Source: Syntrophales bacterium
GTDB lineage: Bacteria; Desulfobacterota; Syntrophia; Syntrophales; UBA4778
DNA: 43,297 nucleotides
Assembly (NCBI GenBank): GCA_028712885.1
Contig: JAQTPK010000022.1
Coordinates: 1-43,297 of the forward strand
Direction of reading: 5' to 3'
A program made the translations under genes and the position numbers. Below are positions 24,112 to 32,618 of this stretch, piece by piece. How positions within the stretch are numbered: position 1 is the stretch's first letter; every line of letters begins with the position of its first letter. A model generated the notes under the pieces. The model did no database searches and was not told the origin of the DNA. It worked only from the letters and a program-made list of their open reading frames with translations.

Positions 24112-25362
24112 ATCAAAAAGACGAAGTTCGTCCTGGTAGCCGTCATGCTGGTTCTGGCCGGAAATGACGCCGAGGCCTATGAGTTTCGGCCGTACCTGAG
24201 CATTGAAGAGCAGTTTACCGATAACGTCGAACTGGCCCCGGACAATGAGAAATCCGATTTCATTACCACCGTTTCTCCGGGGCTGAGGGTGTCGGGAACC
24301 GGACCTGGATATGCGGCGGACCTGGATTACAAGATCGGGGTTGTCAAATACGCCCGCGAAACGGACCGCGACTACCTATCGCATACCGGCGTCTTCAACG
24401 GCAGGCTGGACCTCTCCCGAAAGCTCAATCTGCAGTTGCGGGAGCAGTTTGTGCGCTCGCGGGATCCGGCGGAGCCATTATCTTCGCAGCAGGCGACGAC
24501 GTCCGTAGGAGTAATCCCGTCCGACAGGAACAGGCCGATTTCATACCGGAACATTCTGGAGCCGCAGATTGAATACAGGTTCGGGAGCGAGGACAGCGTC
24601 GGCGCCAGGTTCAGGGACAATAAATATGAAACGGACAGCGCGATTTTCCAGGACAGCCGTGAAGACAGCATCAGCCCCTTCCTGCGTTACTGGATTACTC
24701 CGAGACACGGCTTCGCGGTCGATTACGAATACGTAAAAGGAGACTTCGAGCGCACGCCGGACATGGACGGACACCTGGCCCGGACGAGATATATCTTCAG
24801 GCCGAAACCATCCGTGTCCGTCTGGGCCGAATACATGCACACCGTCCGCGATTTTGATTCGCCGGGGAACAGTTACAGGGTCGTGCAGCCGTCCCTGGGG
24901 ACTGATTATACTTTCAGCCCGTCGCTGAGCGGCCGTCTTCAGGCAGGATGGTTCGCCTATAAACCGGACAGGGGCGACAATATCTCGGAATGGGCTCTTG
25001 AAGCGGCCCTGCTGAAAAGGACTCCGCGGGTGGAGGCGAACGTTACGGCCAGGAAGGGGTATGCGGAAGATTATTTCGCCGCCGAAAACCTCGGCTTCGC
25101 AAAATCTACCAGGCTGTCGGCCCTGTTGAATTACCGGCTTGACCGGGAATGGTCGGTGGGTGCTTCGGGCCGGGTGGAAAGGGCTGAGTTCATCGGAAGA
25201 ACGGACAAGATATGGGGAATGGAAGGCACGATCGGGTACGAGCCGCTGAGATGGCTCACTTTAACGCTCAGGTTCGGCAGAACGCGCTTCGACGCCGGGG
25301 CGGATTTTGCCTCCTACACGGAAAACAGGATAACGCTGCAGGCAACGGCAGTGTACTGGTGA
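24112..25362 (+). CDS. Outer-membrane beta-barrel protein of exosortase-type EPS loci (non-AUG start)
   Basis: From the first ATG (24145) the frame would lack a signal n-region. Reading from ATC at 24112 gives (M)KKTKFVLVAVMLVLAGNDAEA and then YEF, a textbook signal peptide with an AEA cleavage site. GGAGG at 24101-24105 is 6 bp before that ATC. A stop codon at 24097 limits the frame, and no ATG, GTG or TTG occurs between. The mature part is a series of amphipathic, aromatic-rich strands and ends in ATAVYW, the C-terminal aromatic signal for outer-membrane assembly. It resembles the PEP-CTERM-associated barrel family of similar length; it may be the outer-membrane pore for the polymer. Confidence 0.85.
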   Translation: MKKTKFVLVAVMLVLAGNDAEAYEFRPYLSIEEQFTDNVELAPDNEKSDFITTVSPGLRVSGTGPGYAADLDYKIGVVKYARETDRDYLSHTGVFNGRLDLSRKLNLQLREQFVRSRDPAEPLSSQQATTSVGVIPSDRNRPISYRNILEPQIEYRFGSEDSVGARFRDNKYETDSAIFQDSREDSISPFLRYWITPRHGFAVDYEYVKGDFERTPDMDGHLARTRYIFRPKPSVSVWAEYMHTVRDFDSPGNSYRVVQPSLGTDYTFSPSLSGRLQAGWFAYKPDRGDNISEWALEAALLKRTPRVEANVTARKGYAEDYFAAENLGFAKSTRLSALLNYRLDREWSVGASGRVERAEFIGRTDKIWGMEGTIGYEPLRWLTLTLRFGRTRFDAGADFASYTENRITLQATAVYW

Positions 25363-25366
25363 AGAC

Positions 25367-26737
25367 ATGATCAACCCGCGCAAGAATTTCTGCATTTACG
25401 ATTTCCTGGAGGTCCTTCTGAGGAGGAGATGGTATTTTGCCGTGCCTTTCCTGACGATCCTGCTGGCAACGACGGCATACATTGTTTTTGCTCCCCGTAC
25501 TTACATCGCATCTACCCTTATCCTCGTGACCCCGCAGAAGATCCCGGAAGATTTCGTGAGATCCACGGTTACGTCCCGGATAGAAGACAGGCTGCAGACC
25601 ATTGCGCAGGAGAGTCTCAGCCGGACCCGTCTCGAGCAGATCATTTCCGAGCTCGGTCTCTATCGGAGCGAGGCGAGATGGCTGAAGCTCGAGGAAATTG
25701 TGGAGCTGATGAGGAAAAACACGAGGCTGGAGATAAAAGGGAGGGAGGGATATTTCACCATATCCTACAAGGGGGAGGATCCGAGGACCGTGACGACCGT
25801 CACTAACCGCCTTGCGGCGATGTTCATTGAGGAGAACCTGAAGTTCCGCGAACAGCAGGCGCAGGGTACGTCGGATTTCCTTTCCATAGAGCTTGAGGCC
25901 GCCCGGGTGAAGCTCGATGAGCAGGAGCAGGCCATCGCCGCCTTCAAGCGCAGGCACATGGGCGAGCTTCCCGAACAGCGGGAGGCGAACCTTGCCGTTC
26001 TGCAGCAGACCCAGCTCCTCTATCAGAGGATCGGCGAAAGTCTCCGCGCCGCCCAGGACAGAAAGCTGTTGATCAGGAAGCAACTCTCGGAGCTTGAAAT
26101 GCCGTCCGATTCCGGGTCTCCCGGCGTGCAGGCGGAGGACTTGCGCCGGCAGGTTGTCCAACTCGCCTCGCGCTATACGGAGCAGCACCCGGACGTGATC
26201 GCGGCGAAAAAAAAGCTCGAAGACATGGAGAAGGGCGGCGCCGCCAGCAGGGAAGGGAATCCGCTCTTCCGGGATCTGCAGAACCAGGCGGCGGCGGTAG
26301 AACTTGAAATCAGGAGATTGAACGATGAGGAGAACAAAGTCAAATCCCAACTGAATATGTACCGGCAGAGAATAGAAAACACTCCGATCAGAGAGCAGGC
26401 GATGGCCTCAATGGCGCGGGAGCATGTGAACACGAAGGAGAGCTACGAAAAGCTGTTGAAAAAGGATCAGGAAGCCCGGCAGGCGAGGAATCTCGAACAC
26501 CATCAGAAAGGCGAGCAGTTCAAAATAGTCGATCCGGCGCGCATACCGGAAAAACCGCATGAGCCGGATATTCCGAAGGTGTTCTCCCTGGGGATTCTGC
26601 TGGCCTTCCTCACGGGGGGAGCGGCGGTATATGTCCGGGACAGCTTCGACAGGACCTTTCACGACGCAGAAGACGCCGAGGTGACGCTCGGACTGAAGAT
26701 CCTCGCTAACGTGCCGAGGCTGGAGCAGGGGGCCTGA
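25367..26737 (+). CDS. Wzz/Wzc-like chain-length determinant protein
   Basis: 456 residues of the inner-membrane polysaccharide co-polymerase type. A first membrane helix lies at about 24-42 (FAVPFLTILLATTAYIVF), then a Wzz domain and a long periplasmic coiled coil rich in Glu/Arg/Gln (about 170-385). The Pro-rich block PARIPEKPHEPDIP leads into the second helix (VFSLGILLAFLTGGAAVYV). There is no kinase domain at the C-terminus; the kinase is a separate protein two genes on. The gene starts 4 bp after the barrel gene and ends 1 bp before the ATPase gene. Confidence 0.93.
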   Translation: MINPRKNFCIYDFLEVLLRRRWYFAVPFLTILLATTAYIVFAPRTYIASTLILVTPQKIPEDFVRSTVTSRIEDRLQTIAQESLSRTRLEQIISELGLYRSEARWLKLEEIVELMRKNTRLEIKGREGYFTISYKGEDPRTVTTVTNRLAAMFIEENLKFREQQAQGTSDFLSIELEAARVKLDEQEQAIAAFKRRHMGELPEQREANLAVLQQTQLLYQRIGESLRAAQDRKLLIRKQLSELEMPSDSGSPGVQAEDLRRQVVQLASRYTEQHPDVIAAKKKLEDMEKGGAASREGNPLFRDLQNQAAAVELEIRRLNDEENKVKSQLNMYRQRIENTPIREQAMASMAREHVNTKESYEKLLKKDQEARQARNLEHHQKGEQFKIVDPARIPEKPHEPDIPKVFSLGILLAFLTGGAAVYVRDSFDRTFHDAEDAEVTLGLKILANVPRLEQGA

Positions 26738-26738
26738 G

Positions 26739-27638
26739 ATGTACACGGGATTTTACGGATTGCGGGAAAAGCCTTTCGAGATTACGCCGGATGTCCGGTT
26801 CATGTATCTCGGGGAGGACCATAAGGAGGCGCTGGCGCACCTGATCTATGCCGTCCGGGAAAACCGGAGCTTCACCGTCATCACCGGGGAAGTCGGGACC
26901 GGGAAGACCCTGCTGGCAAAAACCCTGCTCAGCAGGTTCGAAGGGGAAATCCGCACGGCGCACGTCTTCAACCCGAAACTCGAACCGATGGATTTTCTCC
27001 AGTACGTGTGCGGGGATCTGGGGATTGCCGCGGACGACGCGCGGACGAAGGGCCAGGTGATAGCGCGCCTGCACCGGTTCCTGCTCGAATGCTACGAAAA
27101 GAACGAGAAGGTCGTCCTGATTATCGACGAGGCGCAGGCGCTTGACCCGGAACTGCTGGAGGAGGTCAGGCTGCTGACGAACCTGGAAACCGCCAAGAGC
27201 AAACTCCTGCAGGTGATTCTACTCGGCCAGCCGGAACTCGACAGGATACTTGCGGATCAGAAATACAGGCAGCTGAAACAGAGGATCGGAATCAGGTACA
27301 AGCTTCGGCCGCTGCAGTTCGAAGAGATGATCAGATACATCGAAAAACGGCTCAGGACGGCGGGAGCGGTGCGCACGGACCTTTTCGAGGAACCGGCGCT
27401 GAAAGAGATCCACCGGATTTCCGGAGGTATTCCGCGGATGATAAATCTGATCTGCGACGGCGCCCTGCTGGCCGGCTTTGTCGGCGGAGCGAAAAGAGTC
27501 AATCGGAAAATCGTCCTGGATGCCGCAGGGGATCTCGATCACCTTGAACATAAAGTCGGCAGCCTTGACCTGATCAGATGGGCTGCGGTCTTTTCTTTGC
27601 CGCTGATAGGTTTGGGGACGATGCTGCTGCGAGCTTGA
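26739..27638 (+). CDS. ExeA/GspA-like AAA ATPase of polysaccharide export locus
   Basis: 299 residues. It begins with MYTGFYGLREKPFEITPD, the opening of the ExeA/GspA-type ATPases. It has Walker A GEVGTGKT (about 50-57), Walker B VVLIIDEAQAL and sensor-like GQPEL. A single hydrophobic helix closes the protein (WAAVFSLPLIGLGTMLL). This form without a peptidoglycan-binding domain is common in exosortase-associated EPS loci, next to the chain-length and kinase genes as here. It may energise assembly of the export machinery. Confidence 0.9.
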   Translation: MYTGFYGLREKPFEITPDVRFMYLGEDHKEALAHLIYAVRENRSFTVITGEVGTGKTLLAKTLLSRFEGEIRTAHVFNPKLEPMDFLQYVCGDLGIAADDARTKGQVIARLHRFLLECYEKNEKVVLIIDEAQALDPELLEEVRLLTNLETAKSKLLQVILLGQPELDRILADQKYRQLKQRIGIRYKLRPLQFEEMIRYIEKRLRTAGAVRTDLFEEPALKEIHRISGGIPRMINLICDGALLAGFVGGAKRVNRKIVLDAAGDLDHLEHKVGSLDLIRWAAVFSLPLIGLGTMLLRA

Positions 27639-27646
27639 AAAAATAT

Positions 27647-27683
27647 GCGGGAAAAGCGGGAAAGGCGGAAAAGGCGGGAAAAA
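27647..27683. repeat. Degenerate word array 9 (GCGGGAAAA words)
   Basis: Tandem GCGGGAAAA, GCGGGAAAG, GCGGAAAAG, GCGGGAAAAA directly after the ATPase stop codon, in a 113-bp gap within the polysaccharide locus. No inverted partner is clear. Confidence 0.55.
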
Positions 27684-27751
27684 TTCTATCGGGTCTATTA
27701 AGTCATTCAGGCCATTTGGAGTCTACCGAAAATTGATTCAGGGATCTACTC

Positions 27752-28672
27752 ATGGGGAAATTATTTGAAGCGCTCGAAAGAGCGGAGAAGATACGGGAAG
27801 CATCGAAAATACCTGAAACGGCTGCCGACAGGAACCTGGGGCCGCCCCGGCCGGAAGCGGAACCTGCAATCGAGGAGCAGGCGCAGACGGAGACGGTGCA
27901 GGCGCTTCCCTCAATTGCGCAGAGGCGGCATCTGATTGCGTTTTCGCAGCCCGCTTCGCTTGCGGCGGAACAGTTCCGCAAATTGAGAACAATAATCCTG
28001 CATCGCCCGGAACCGTGCAGAGTGATCCTGGTGACCAGCGCCCTCGAATCGGAGGGGAAATCCATGATCGCCGCAAATCTTGCGTCTGTTCTCGCCAAAG
28101 ACCTGAACCGCCATGCCCTGCTGGTGGAGGCGGACCTGAGGAACCCGAGCCTTTCAGCGTGGTTCGGCTTGAGCAACGGACGGGGATTGTCCGATTACCT
28201 TTCAGGCGAAGAGGATCTGCCCGGCCTGATGGCCAAGACGTCAATCCCGAAGCTGAGTATCATCGCCGGAGGAAGGGTGCCGGAAAACCCGGTGGAACTG
28301 ATCGGATCGCTTAAAATGGAGAAGCTTCTCAAAGAGCTGAAATCGCGCTATTCCGACCGCTTTATCATTATTGATTCTCCGCCCCTCCTCGTCACTTCCG
28401 AGACCAACGTGATCTCCAGGCACGTAGACGGCATAATTTTTGTCGTGCGCGCCGGCAAAGTTCCGCGGGAGATGATCCAGGGGGCGATCGCCACGCTGCC
28501 GGGAGAGAAGATGCTCGGCATCGTTATGAACGATGTGTTCTTCATGTCCGCCGCCCTGCATTCAAGATATTTCGGATCATCCTCCTATTACCACCAGTCA
28601 GATCGAAAAAAGTATGCCGGACCCGTGTGGAAAAGGTTGCTCGACCGGATCCCGAGCCGGGCGGGAAGGTGA
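27752..28672 (+). CDS. Tyrosine autokinase (BY-kinase, CpsD/CapB type)
   Basis: 306 residues. After an N-terminal ~60-residue low-complexity, acidic/Gln region, the P-loop kinase domain shows Walker A ALESEGKSMIAANLA, Walker A' LLVEADLRNPSL and Walker B FIIIDSPP. The C-terminus has clustered tyrosines (YFGSSSYYHQSDRKKY), the autophosphorylation sites that regulate chain length in this family. It works with the separate Wzz-like protein. The N-terminal MGKLFEALERAEK is typical of the exosortase-associated kinases. The start lacks a strong ribosome site, and a word array lies in the upstream gap. Confidence 0.92.
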   Translation: MGKLFEALERAEKIREASKIPETAADRNLGPPRPEAEPAIEEQAQTETVQALPSIAQRRHLIAFSQPASLAAEQFRKLRTIILHRPEPCRVILVTSALESEGKSMIAANLASVLAKDLNRHALLVEADLRNPSLSAWFGLSNGRGLSDYLSGEEDLPGLMAKTSIPKLSIIAGGRVPENPVELIGSLKMEKLLKELKSRYSDRFIIIDSPPLLVTSETNVISRHVDGIIFVVRAGKVPREMIQGAIATLPGEKMLGIVMNDVFFMSAALHSRYFGSSSYYHQSDRKKYAGPVWKRLLDRIPSRAGR

Positions 28673-28680
28673 GCAGTTAA

Positions 28681-30063
28681 ATGGTATTAAGGATCTTCAA
28701 TCAATATATCCCGCTGCGCAAAATCGTCCTCGTAGCCTGCGAGAGCTTCCTGATATTCGGAGTCCTCCGGATAAGCGTTGAGGCCTTTTCCGGACCCGCG
28801 GCGGGACCCGGGAGAGTAGCGGCCAGGGCGGTGCTGATCGCGTGTCTCATTCAGGTAACCCTTTACTACTACGAGCTCTATGACCTGAAGATTTTCCGCA
28901 CGCGCTGGGAACTCCTGACCAGGCTACCCCAGGCACTGGGGGCGTCCACTATCGTCCTTGCTCTGGTTTATTTTCTGTGCCCGGAATTAATGATAGGGAG
29001 AGGCATTTTCATTTTCAGCCTGCCGCTGATTGCCGTTGCCGCACTTGCCTGGCGCACGGCATACATGGGCTTTCTGAGGGCGAGTGATTTCGATCTGAAT
29101 GTGCTGATCATAGGGACCGGTCCGCTGGCGAGGAGTATCGCATCCGAAATTCTGAACCGGGCCGACAGCGGGTTCAAAGTTGCCGGGTTCGTATCCGGGG
29201 ATGGAAATATGATCGGACGGAGCATAGTAAACCCCAGGGTCCTCGGCGGCTTCGATCGTATCGAGGAACTCTCCTCCCTGCACCGGATAAACAGGATAGT
29301 GGTGGCCGCCGAGGAGCGCCGGAACGTTTACCCCGTTCAGCAGCTTCTTGAGTGCAAAATGAAGGGGATTCCCGTAGAGGACGGGATCGAGTTTTATGAA
29401 CACCTCACGGGGAAGATAAAAATAGAAGATCTGCACCCGAGCGCGCTGATATTCTCGGAGGGATTCAGGCGGAACCGCTTGGCGGCGGCAGCCAAGCGGG
29501 CGATCGAGCTGGTGCTCTCGCTCGGCTTGCTGCTCCTGCTCTTCCCGCTGCTCCTGGCGGTTGCGCTGATCATCAGGGCGGATTCCCCGGGACCGGTCCT
29601 CTACCGCCAGCTTCGCGTCGGAAAAGGCGGCAAGTCTTTCGAGCTGCTGAAATTCCGAACCATGGTCCGCGATGCGGAAAAGGACGGGCCGGTTTGGGCG
29701 GCGGTCGGGGACGCAAGAATTACCCGCGCGGGAAAGCGGCTCCGCGAATCGAGGATAGATGAAATACCGCAGCTCATAAATGTGATTCGCGGCGATATGT
29801 CATTTGTCGGGCCCCGTCCCGAGCGGCCTGATTTCACGGGCATGCTGGCCGCGAAGATACCTTATTACGAACAGCGTTTCCGCGTCCGACCCGGGGTGAC
29901 CGGCTGGGCCCAGGTGCGGTACCGCTACGGGGCATCCGTCGAGGATGCCGCGGAAAAACTGAGATACGATCTGTACTACATAAAAAATCTGTCTTTCTCG
30001 TTCGACCTGTACATAATTTTTGAAACACTCAAAATCGTATTATTCGGGAAAGGCGCCCGCTGA
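28681..30063 (+). CDS. Polyprenyl-phosphate sugar-1-phosphate transferase (priming enzyme)
   Basis: 460 residues. The N-terminal part has about four membrane helices, followed by a Rossmann-like domain (LNVLIIGTGPLARSIASEI). A further helix precedes the catalytic sugar transferase domain with LLKFRTMV, DEIPQLINVIRGDMSFVG and PRPERP. It attaches the first sugar phosphate of the repeat unit to undecaprenyl phosphate. The layout is that of WbaP/WcaJ-type enzymes and of the exosortase-associated sugar transferases. AAGGTGAG precedes the ATG. It ends 4 bp before the NusG-like gene. Confidence 0.93.
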   Translation: MVLRIFNQYIPLRKIVLVACESFLIFGVLRISVEAFSGPAAGPGRVAARAVLIACLIQVTLYYYELYDLKIFRTRWELLTRLPQALGASTIVLALVYFLCPELMIGRGIFIFSLPLIAVAALAWRTAYMGFLRASDFDLNVLIIGTGPLARSIASEILNRADSGFKVAGFVSGDGNMIGRSIVNPRVLGGFDRIEELSSLHRINRIVVAAEERRNVYPVQQLLECKMKGIPVEDGIEFYEHLTGKIKIEDLHPSALIFSEGFRRNRLAAAAKRAIELVLSLGLLLLLFPLLLAVALIIRADSPGPVLYRQLRVGKGGKSFELLKFRTMVRDAEKDGPVWAAVGDARITRAGKRLRESRIDEIPQLINVIRGDMSFVGPRPERPDFTGMLAAKIPYYEQRFRVRPGVTGWAQVRYRYGASVEDAAEKLRYDLYYIKNLSFSFDLYIIFETLKIVLFGKGAR

Positions 30064-30067
30064 ATAC

Positions 30068-30565
30068 ATGGCCTCTTGGTACGTGATTCAAACCAAGCCG
30101 AGGAAGGAAGGCTCGGCATCGATATACCTTGCCGGAAAGGGGATAGAAACGTTCAATCCTCTGATGGAAGCCGTCGTGGTCAGAAGCGGAAAACAGATCA
30201 GAAAAAGAAAGCCTGTTTTCCCTGGATACATCTTCGGGCGCTTCGACGTCGACCAGTCATATGCCCTTGTCCACTGGGGAAAGGGAGTGAAGAAAGTTCT
30301 CGGGCAGGGCGGCAGGCCTACGCCTGTATCAGACAGCGTCGTGGAGACAATACGCAGCCGTATGGACGGCAATTCCGTCGTGCGGCGGGCGTACCGCCTT
30401 CGCCCGAAGGACAATGTCCGGATAAAAACGGGTCCCATGAAAGACCTGATCGGAATCCTTGAACGCTGGGTTTCGGATTCGGAAAGGGTCAGGGTTCTCC
30501 TTAAACTGATCGGGTACCATCCCGCGGTCGAGCTCCATTACTCGATGGTGGAAAAGGTTTCCTGA
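30068..30565 (+). CDS. NusG-like operon-specific antiterminator (RfaH/UpxY/LoaP type)
   Basis: 165 residues. The NGN domain opens with ASWYVIQTKPRKE and includes RKRKPVFPGYIFGRF; the C-terminal KOW-like segment has LRPKDNVRIKTGPMKDLIG. Specialised NusG paralogues of this kind keep RNA polymerase going through long polysaccharide operons. Here the gene lies in the middle of the locus, and 41 bp after its stop codon there is an ops-like element (30607-30618). It could therefore act on the second half of the operon. The ATG at 30068 is preferred because the NGN domain starts right after it. Confidence 0.9.
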   Translation: MASWYVIQTKPRKEGSASIYLAGKGIETFNPLMEAVVVRSGKQIRKRKPVFPGYIFGRFDVDQSYALVHWGKGVKKVLGQGGRPTPVSDSVVETIRSRMDGNSVVRRAYRLRPKDNVRIKTGPMKDLIGILERWVSDSERVRVLLKLIGYHPAVELHYSMVEKVS

Positions 30566-30596
30566 AAGGGCCCGGTCCGGAAAAATCGGCGCCATA

Positions 30597-30618
30597 CCGC
30601 CGCAACGGCGGGAGCCTG
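30597..30618 (+). promoter_or_regulatory. ops-like element with hairpin after the NusG-paralogue gene
   Basis: GGCGGGAGCCTG (30607-30618) matches 10 of 12 bases of the RfaH ops element GGCGGTAGCGTG. It overlaps a 6-bp hairpin CCGCCG-CAA-CGGCGG (30597-30611). It sits in the 103-bp gap before the glycosyltransferase gene. Confidence 0.4.
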
Positions 30619-30668
30619 CCCAAAATCCGTTTCCGAAAGACGGCGGCCCGTTGACGTTCCCGAATCCG

Positions 30669-31799
30669 ATGACTGCGGAGATAATATTCTGGTTATCCCT
30701 TGCTTTCCTTTTTTATACATATGCGGGCTATGCCGGCGCCGTGTTCGTCTTCTCAAAAATAGCAGGCAGGGATGTGCGCCGCGGATATATTTATCCCAGC
30801 GTCTCCGTCGTGATCGCCGTGCACAACGAGGAGCAGTACATAGAAAGGAAGATAGAAAGCATTCTCGAAATGAACTATCCGCGCGACAGGCTCGACCTGA
30901 TCATCGTCTCGGACGGCTCCACCGACAATACCCTGAGCCTGCTGGAATCCACGGCTCGGAAGCTGGAGAATATTCACGTGCTGCATTTTCCGGAGAGGCG
31001 CGGCAAGGCCGCCGCTTTGAATTACGGGATCGCCCGCTCCCGGTCCGAAATAATATTCCTGACGGACGCAAGACAGACACTGGCCCCGGATTGCGCCCGG
31101 GAGCTTGTCTCGAATTTCAATGATCCTTCCGTCGGCGCGGCCAGCGGGGCTCTCGTCCTTACAGGCAGAAAAGAAAAAGGCGGTTATTCTTATGCGTCAT
31201 ACTGGAGCGTGGAGAAGTGGATCCGCAAGAGCGAAAGCAGGATCCATTCCGTCATCGGCCTCACCGGCGCGGTGAGCGCGATCAGGAGGGAACTCTACGA
31301 AGATCTCCCCGAGGGAACGCTTCTCGACGACGTCATGACCCCGATGAGGATTGCGCTGAAGGGCCGCCGAATCGTGTTCGACGAACGCGCCGTCGCCTAT
31401 GACGATGCGGATATAAAATCACCGAAGGAGCTGAAGAGGAAAATACGGACCCTCACGGGCAACTTCCAGTTGCTGCGGGCCATGCCTGAGCTGATGTCTC
31501 CGCTGAAAAATCCCCTCTTCATCCAGTTTTTTTCGCATAAGGTTACGCGCCTTCTGGCTCCTCTGTTCATCCTGGCGCTGTTTCTTTCAAATCTTCTGGC
31601 CTGGGGCGGGATATACTCCTGGCTGATGATCGGCCAGGCAGGGTTTTACCTGGCCGCACTGTACGGGCTGAATCCCGACAGGCGCAGGTTTTCGACTCTG
31701 CTGTCATTTCCCGCCGCCTTTCTGATCATGAATTATGTCGTGGTGAAGGCTTTCCTCAATTCCGTTTCCGGAAGAGAAACCGTCTGGGCCAGGGAGTAG
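30669..31799 (+). CDS. Membrane glycosyltransferase family 2
   Basis: 376 residues. An N-terminal helix is followed by a GT-A domain: VVIAVHNEEQYIE, LDLIIVSDGSTDNT, a TDAR at the DxD position, LLDDVMTPMRI, and KRKIRTLTGNFQ in place of the QxxRW block. About three helices end the protein, as in membrane-bound polysaccharide synthases. It probably adds a sugar to the lipid-linked unit, or elongates the chain. The ATG at 30669 has no clear ribosome site; a TTG 18 bp upstream is the alternative start. Confidence 0.88.
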   Translation: MTAEIIFWLSLAFLFYTYAGYAGAVFVFSKIAGRDVRRGYIYPSVSVVIAVHNEEQYIERKIESILEMNYPRDRLDLIIVSDGSTDNTLSLLESTARKLENIHVLHFPERRGKAAALNYGIARSRSEIIFLTDARQTLAPDCARELVSNFNDPSVGAASGALVLTGRKEKGGYSYASYWSVEKWIRKSESRIHSVIGLTGAVSAIRRELYEDLPEGTLLDDVMTPMRIALKGRRIVFDERAVAYDDADIKSPKELKRKIRTLTGNFQLLRAMPELMSPLKNPLFIQFFSHKVTRLLAPLFILALFLSNLLAWGGIYSWLMIGQAGFYLAALYGLNPDRRRFSTLLSFPAAFLIMNYVVVKAFLNSVSGRETVWARE

Positions 31800-31829
31800 C
31801 GGCATCCGCAGTTCGGAAAAGGAAAGGCA

Positions 31830-32618
31830 GTGAATAAAAAGCTGCGCGTTCTGCTCATATGCCATGAAAAAGCCATGCTGGACCGCTATGGACTGCCCCG
31901 GTGGCTGGCTTCTTTTTCCCATCTCGCGGGGTTGATAGTCCTGAAGGAACCCGGGCGCCTGCTGCTGCGCAGGATCAAGCGCGAAATAGAAAGAACAGGA
32001 ATCGTCAGGTTTTCAGACGTGGTCGCCTTCCGGATGTATTACATGCTTTTTCGCGCACGGCGGGACAGGATATGGGAGGAACGGAAGCTGGCGGAAATAT
32101 CCGCGCACTATCCGCGGCCTCCCGGGGACACGCCCGAAATAGTAACTTCCGATCCGAACGGAGGCGCGGCCGAGGAGTTCATCAGAAGCGTTCAGCCGGA
32201 CCTGATGATAGCCCGCTGCAAGGTGATACTGAAAAGATCGGTTTATGCCCTCCCGCCCCTGGGGACGTTTGTATTTCATCCGGGAATATGTCCGGAATAC
32301 AGGAACGCGCACGGCTGTTTCTGGGCGATTGTGAACGGCGAAACGGAAAAGGTGGGGATGACGCTGCTCCGGATAGATCAGGGCGTCGATACCGGTCCCG
32401 TGTATGCTTATTATTCATCCCCACGGCGGGGAACGGGAGAGTCCCACATCATAATTCAGCATAAAGCAGTTCTGGCCAACCTGGACAGGCTGCGCGACAA
32501 ACTGCTGGAGATCCATGCCGGCACGGCGGTTCCGCTGGATACCTCGGGGCGGCGCTCGGCGTCTTGGGGCCAGCCCTGGCTTACCCGCTACTTGAAATGG
32601 AAATACACTTCCCGATGA
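31830..32618 (+). CDS. Formyltransferase-fold protein with altered active site
   Basis: 262 residues. The segment TFVFHPGICPEYRNAHGCFW and the later DQGVDTGPVY match the formyl-transferase (Fmt/PurN) core. The catalytic triad of that family is Asn-His-Asp. Here His150 and Asp187 remain, but the Asn position reads Val148. Either the enzyme uses a changed mechanism, or it transfers another group, or the alignment is off by a residue. It may N-formylate an amino sugar of the polymer, as sugar formyltransferases do. The GTG start follows AAAGG. It overlaps the deacetylase gene by four bases (ATGA). Confidence 0.8.
   Translation: MNKKLRVLLICHEKAMLDRYGLPRWLASFSHLAGLIVLKEPGRLLLRRIKREIERTGIVRFSDVVAFRMYYMLFRARRDRIWEERKLAEISAHYPRPPGDTPEIVTSDPNGGAAEEFIRSVQPDLMIARCKVILKRSVYALPPLGTFVFHPGICPEYRNAHGCFWAIVNGETEKVGMTLLRIDQGVDTGPVYAYYSSPRRGTGESHIIIQHKAVLANLDRLRDKLLEIHAGTAVPLDTSGRRSASWGQPWLTRYLKWKYTSR

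Noticed and set aside
24145-25362. ATG at 24145 as the start of the barrel gene
   Set aside because: It removes the positively charged n-region of the signal peptide and lacks a ribosome site at proper spacing; ATC at 24112 has both.
30566-30668. Possible riboswitch (c-di-GMP, cobalamin or THF type) before the glycosyltransferase
   Set aside because: Conserved cores of these classes are absent. The hairpin and GGCGGGAGCCTG fit an ops-like element better.
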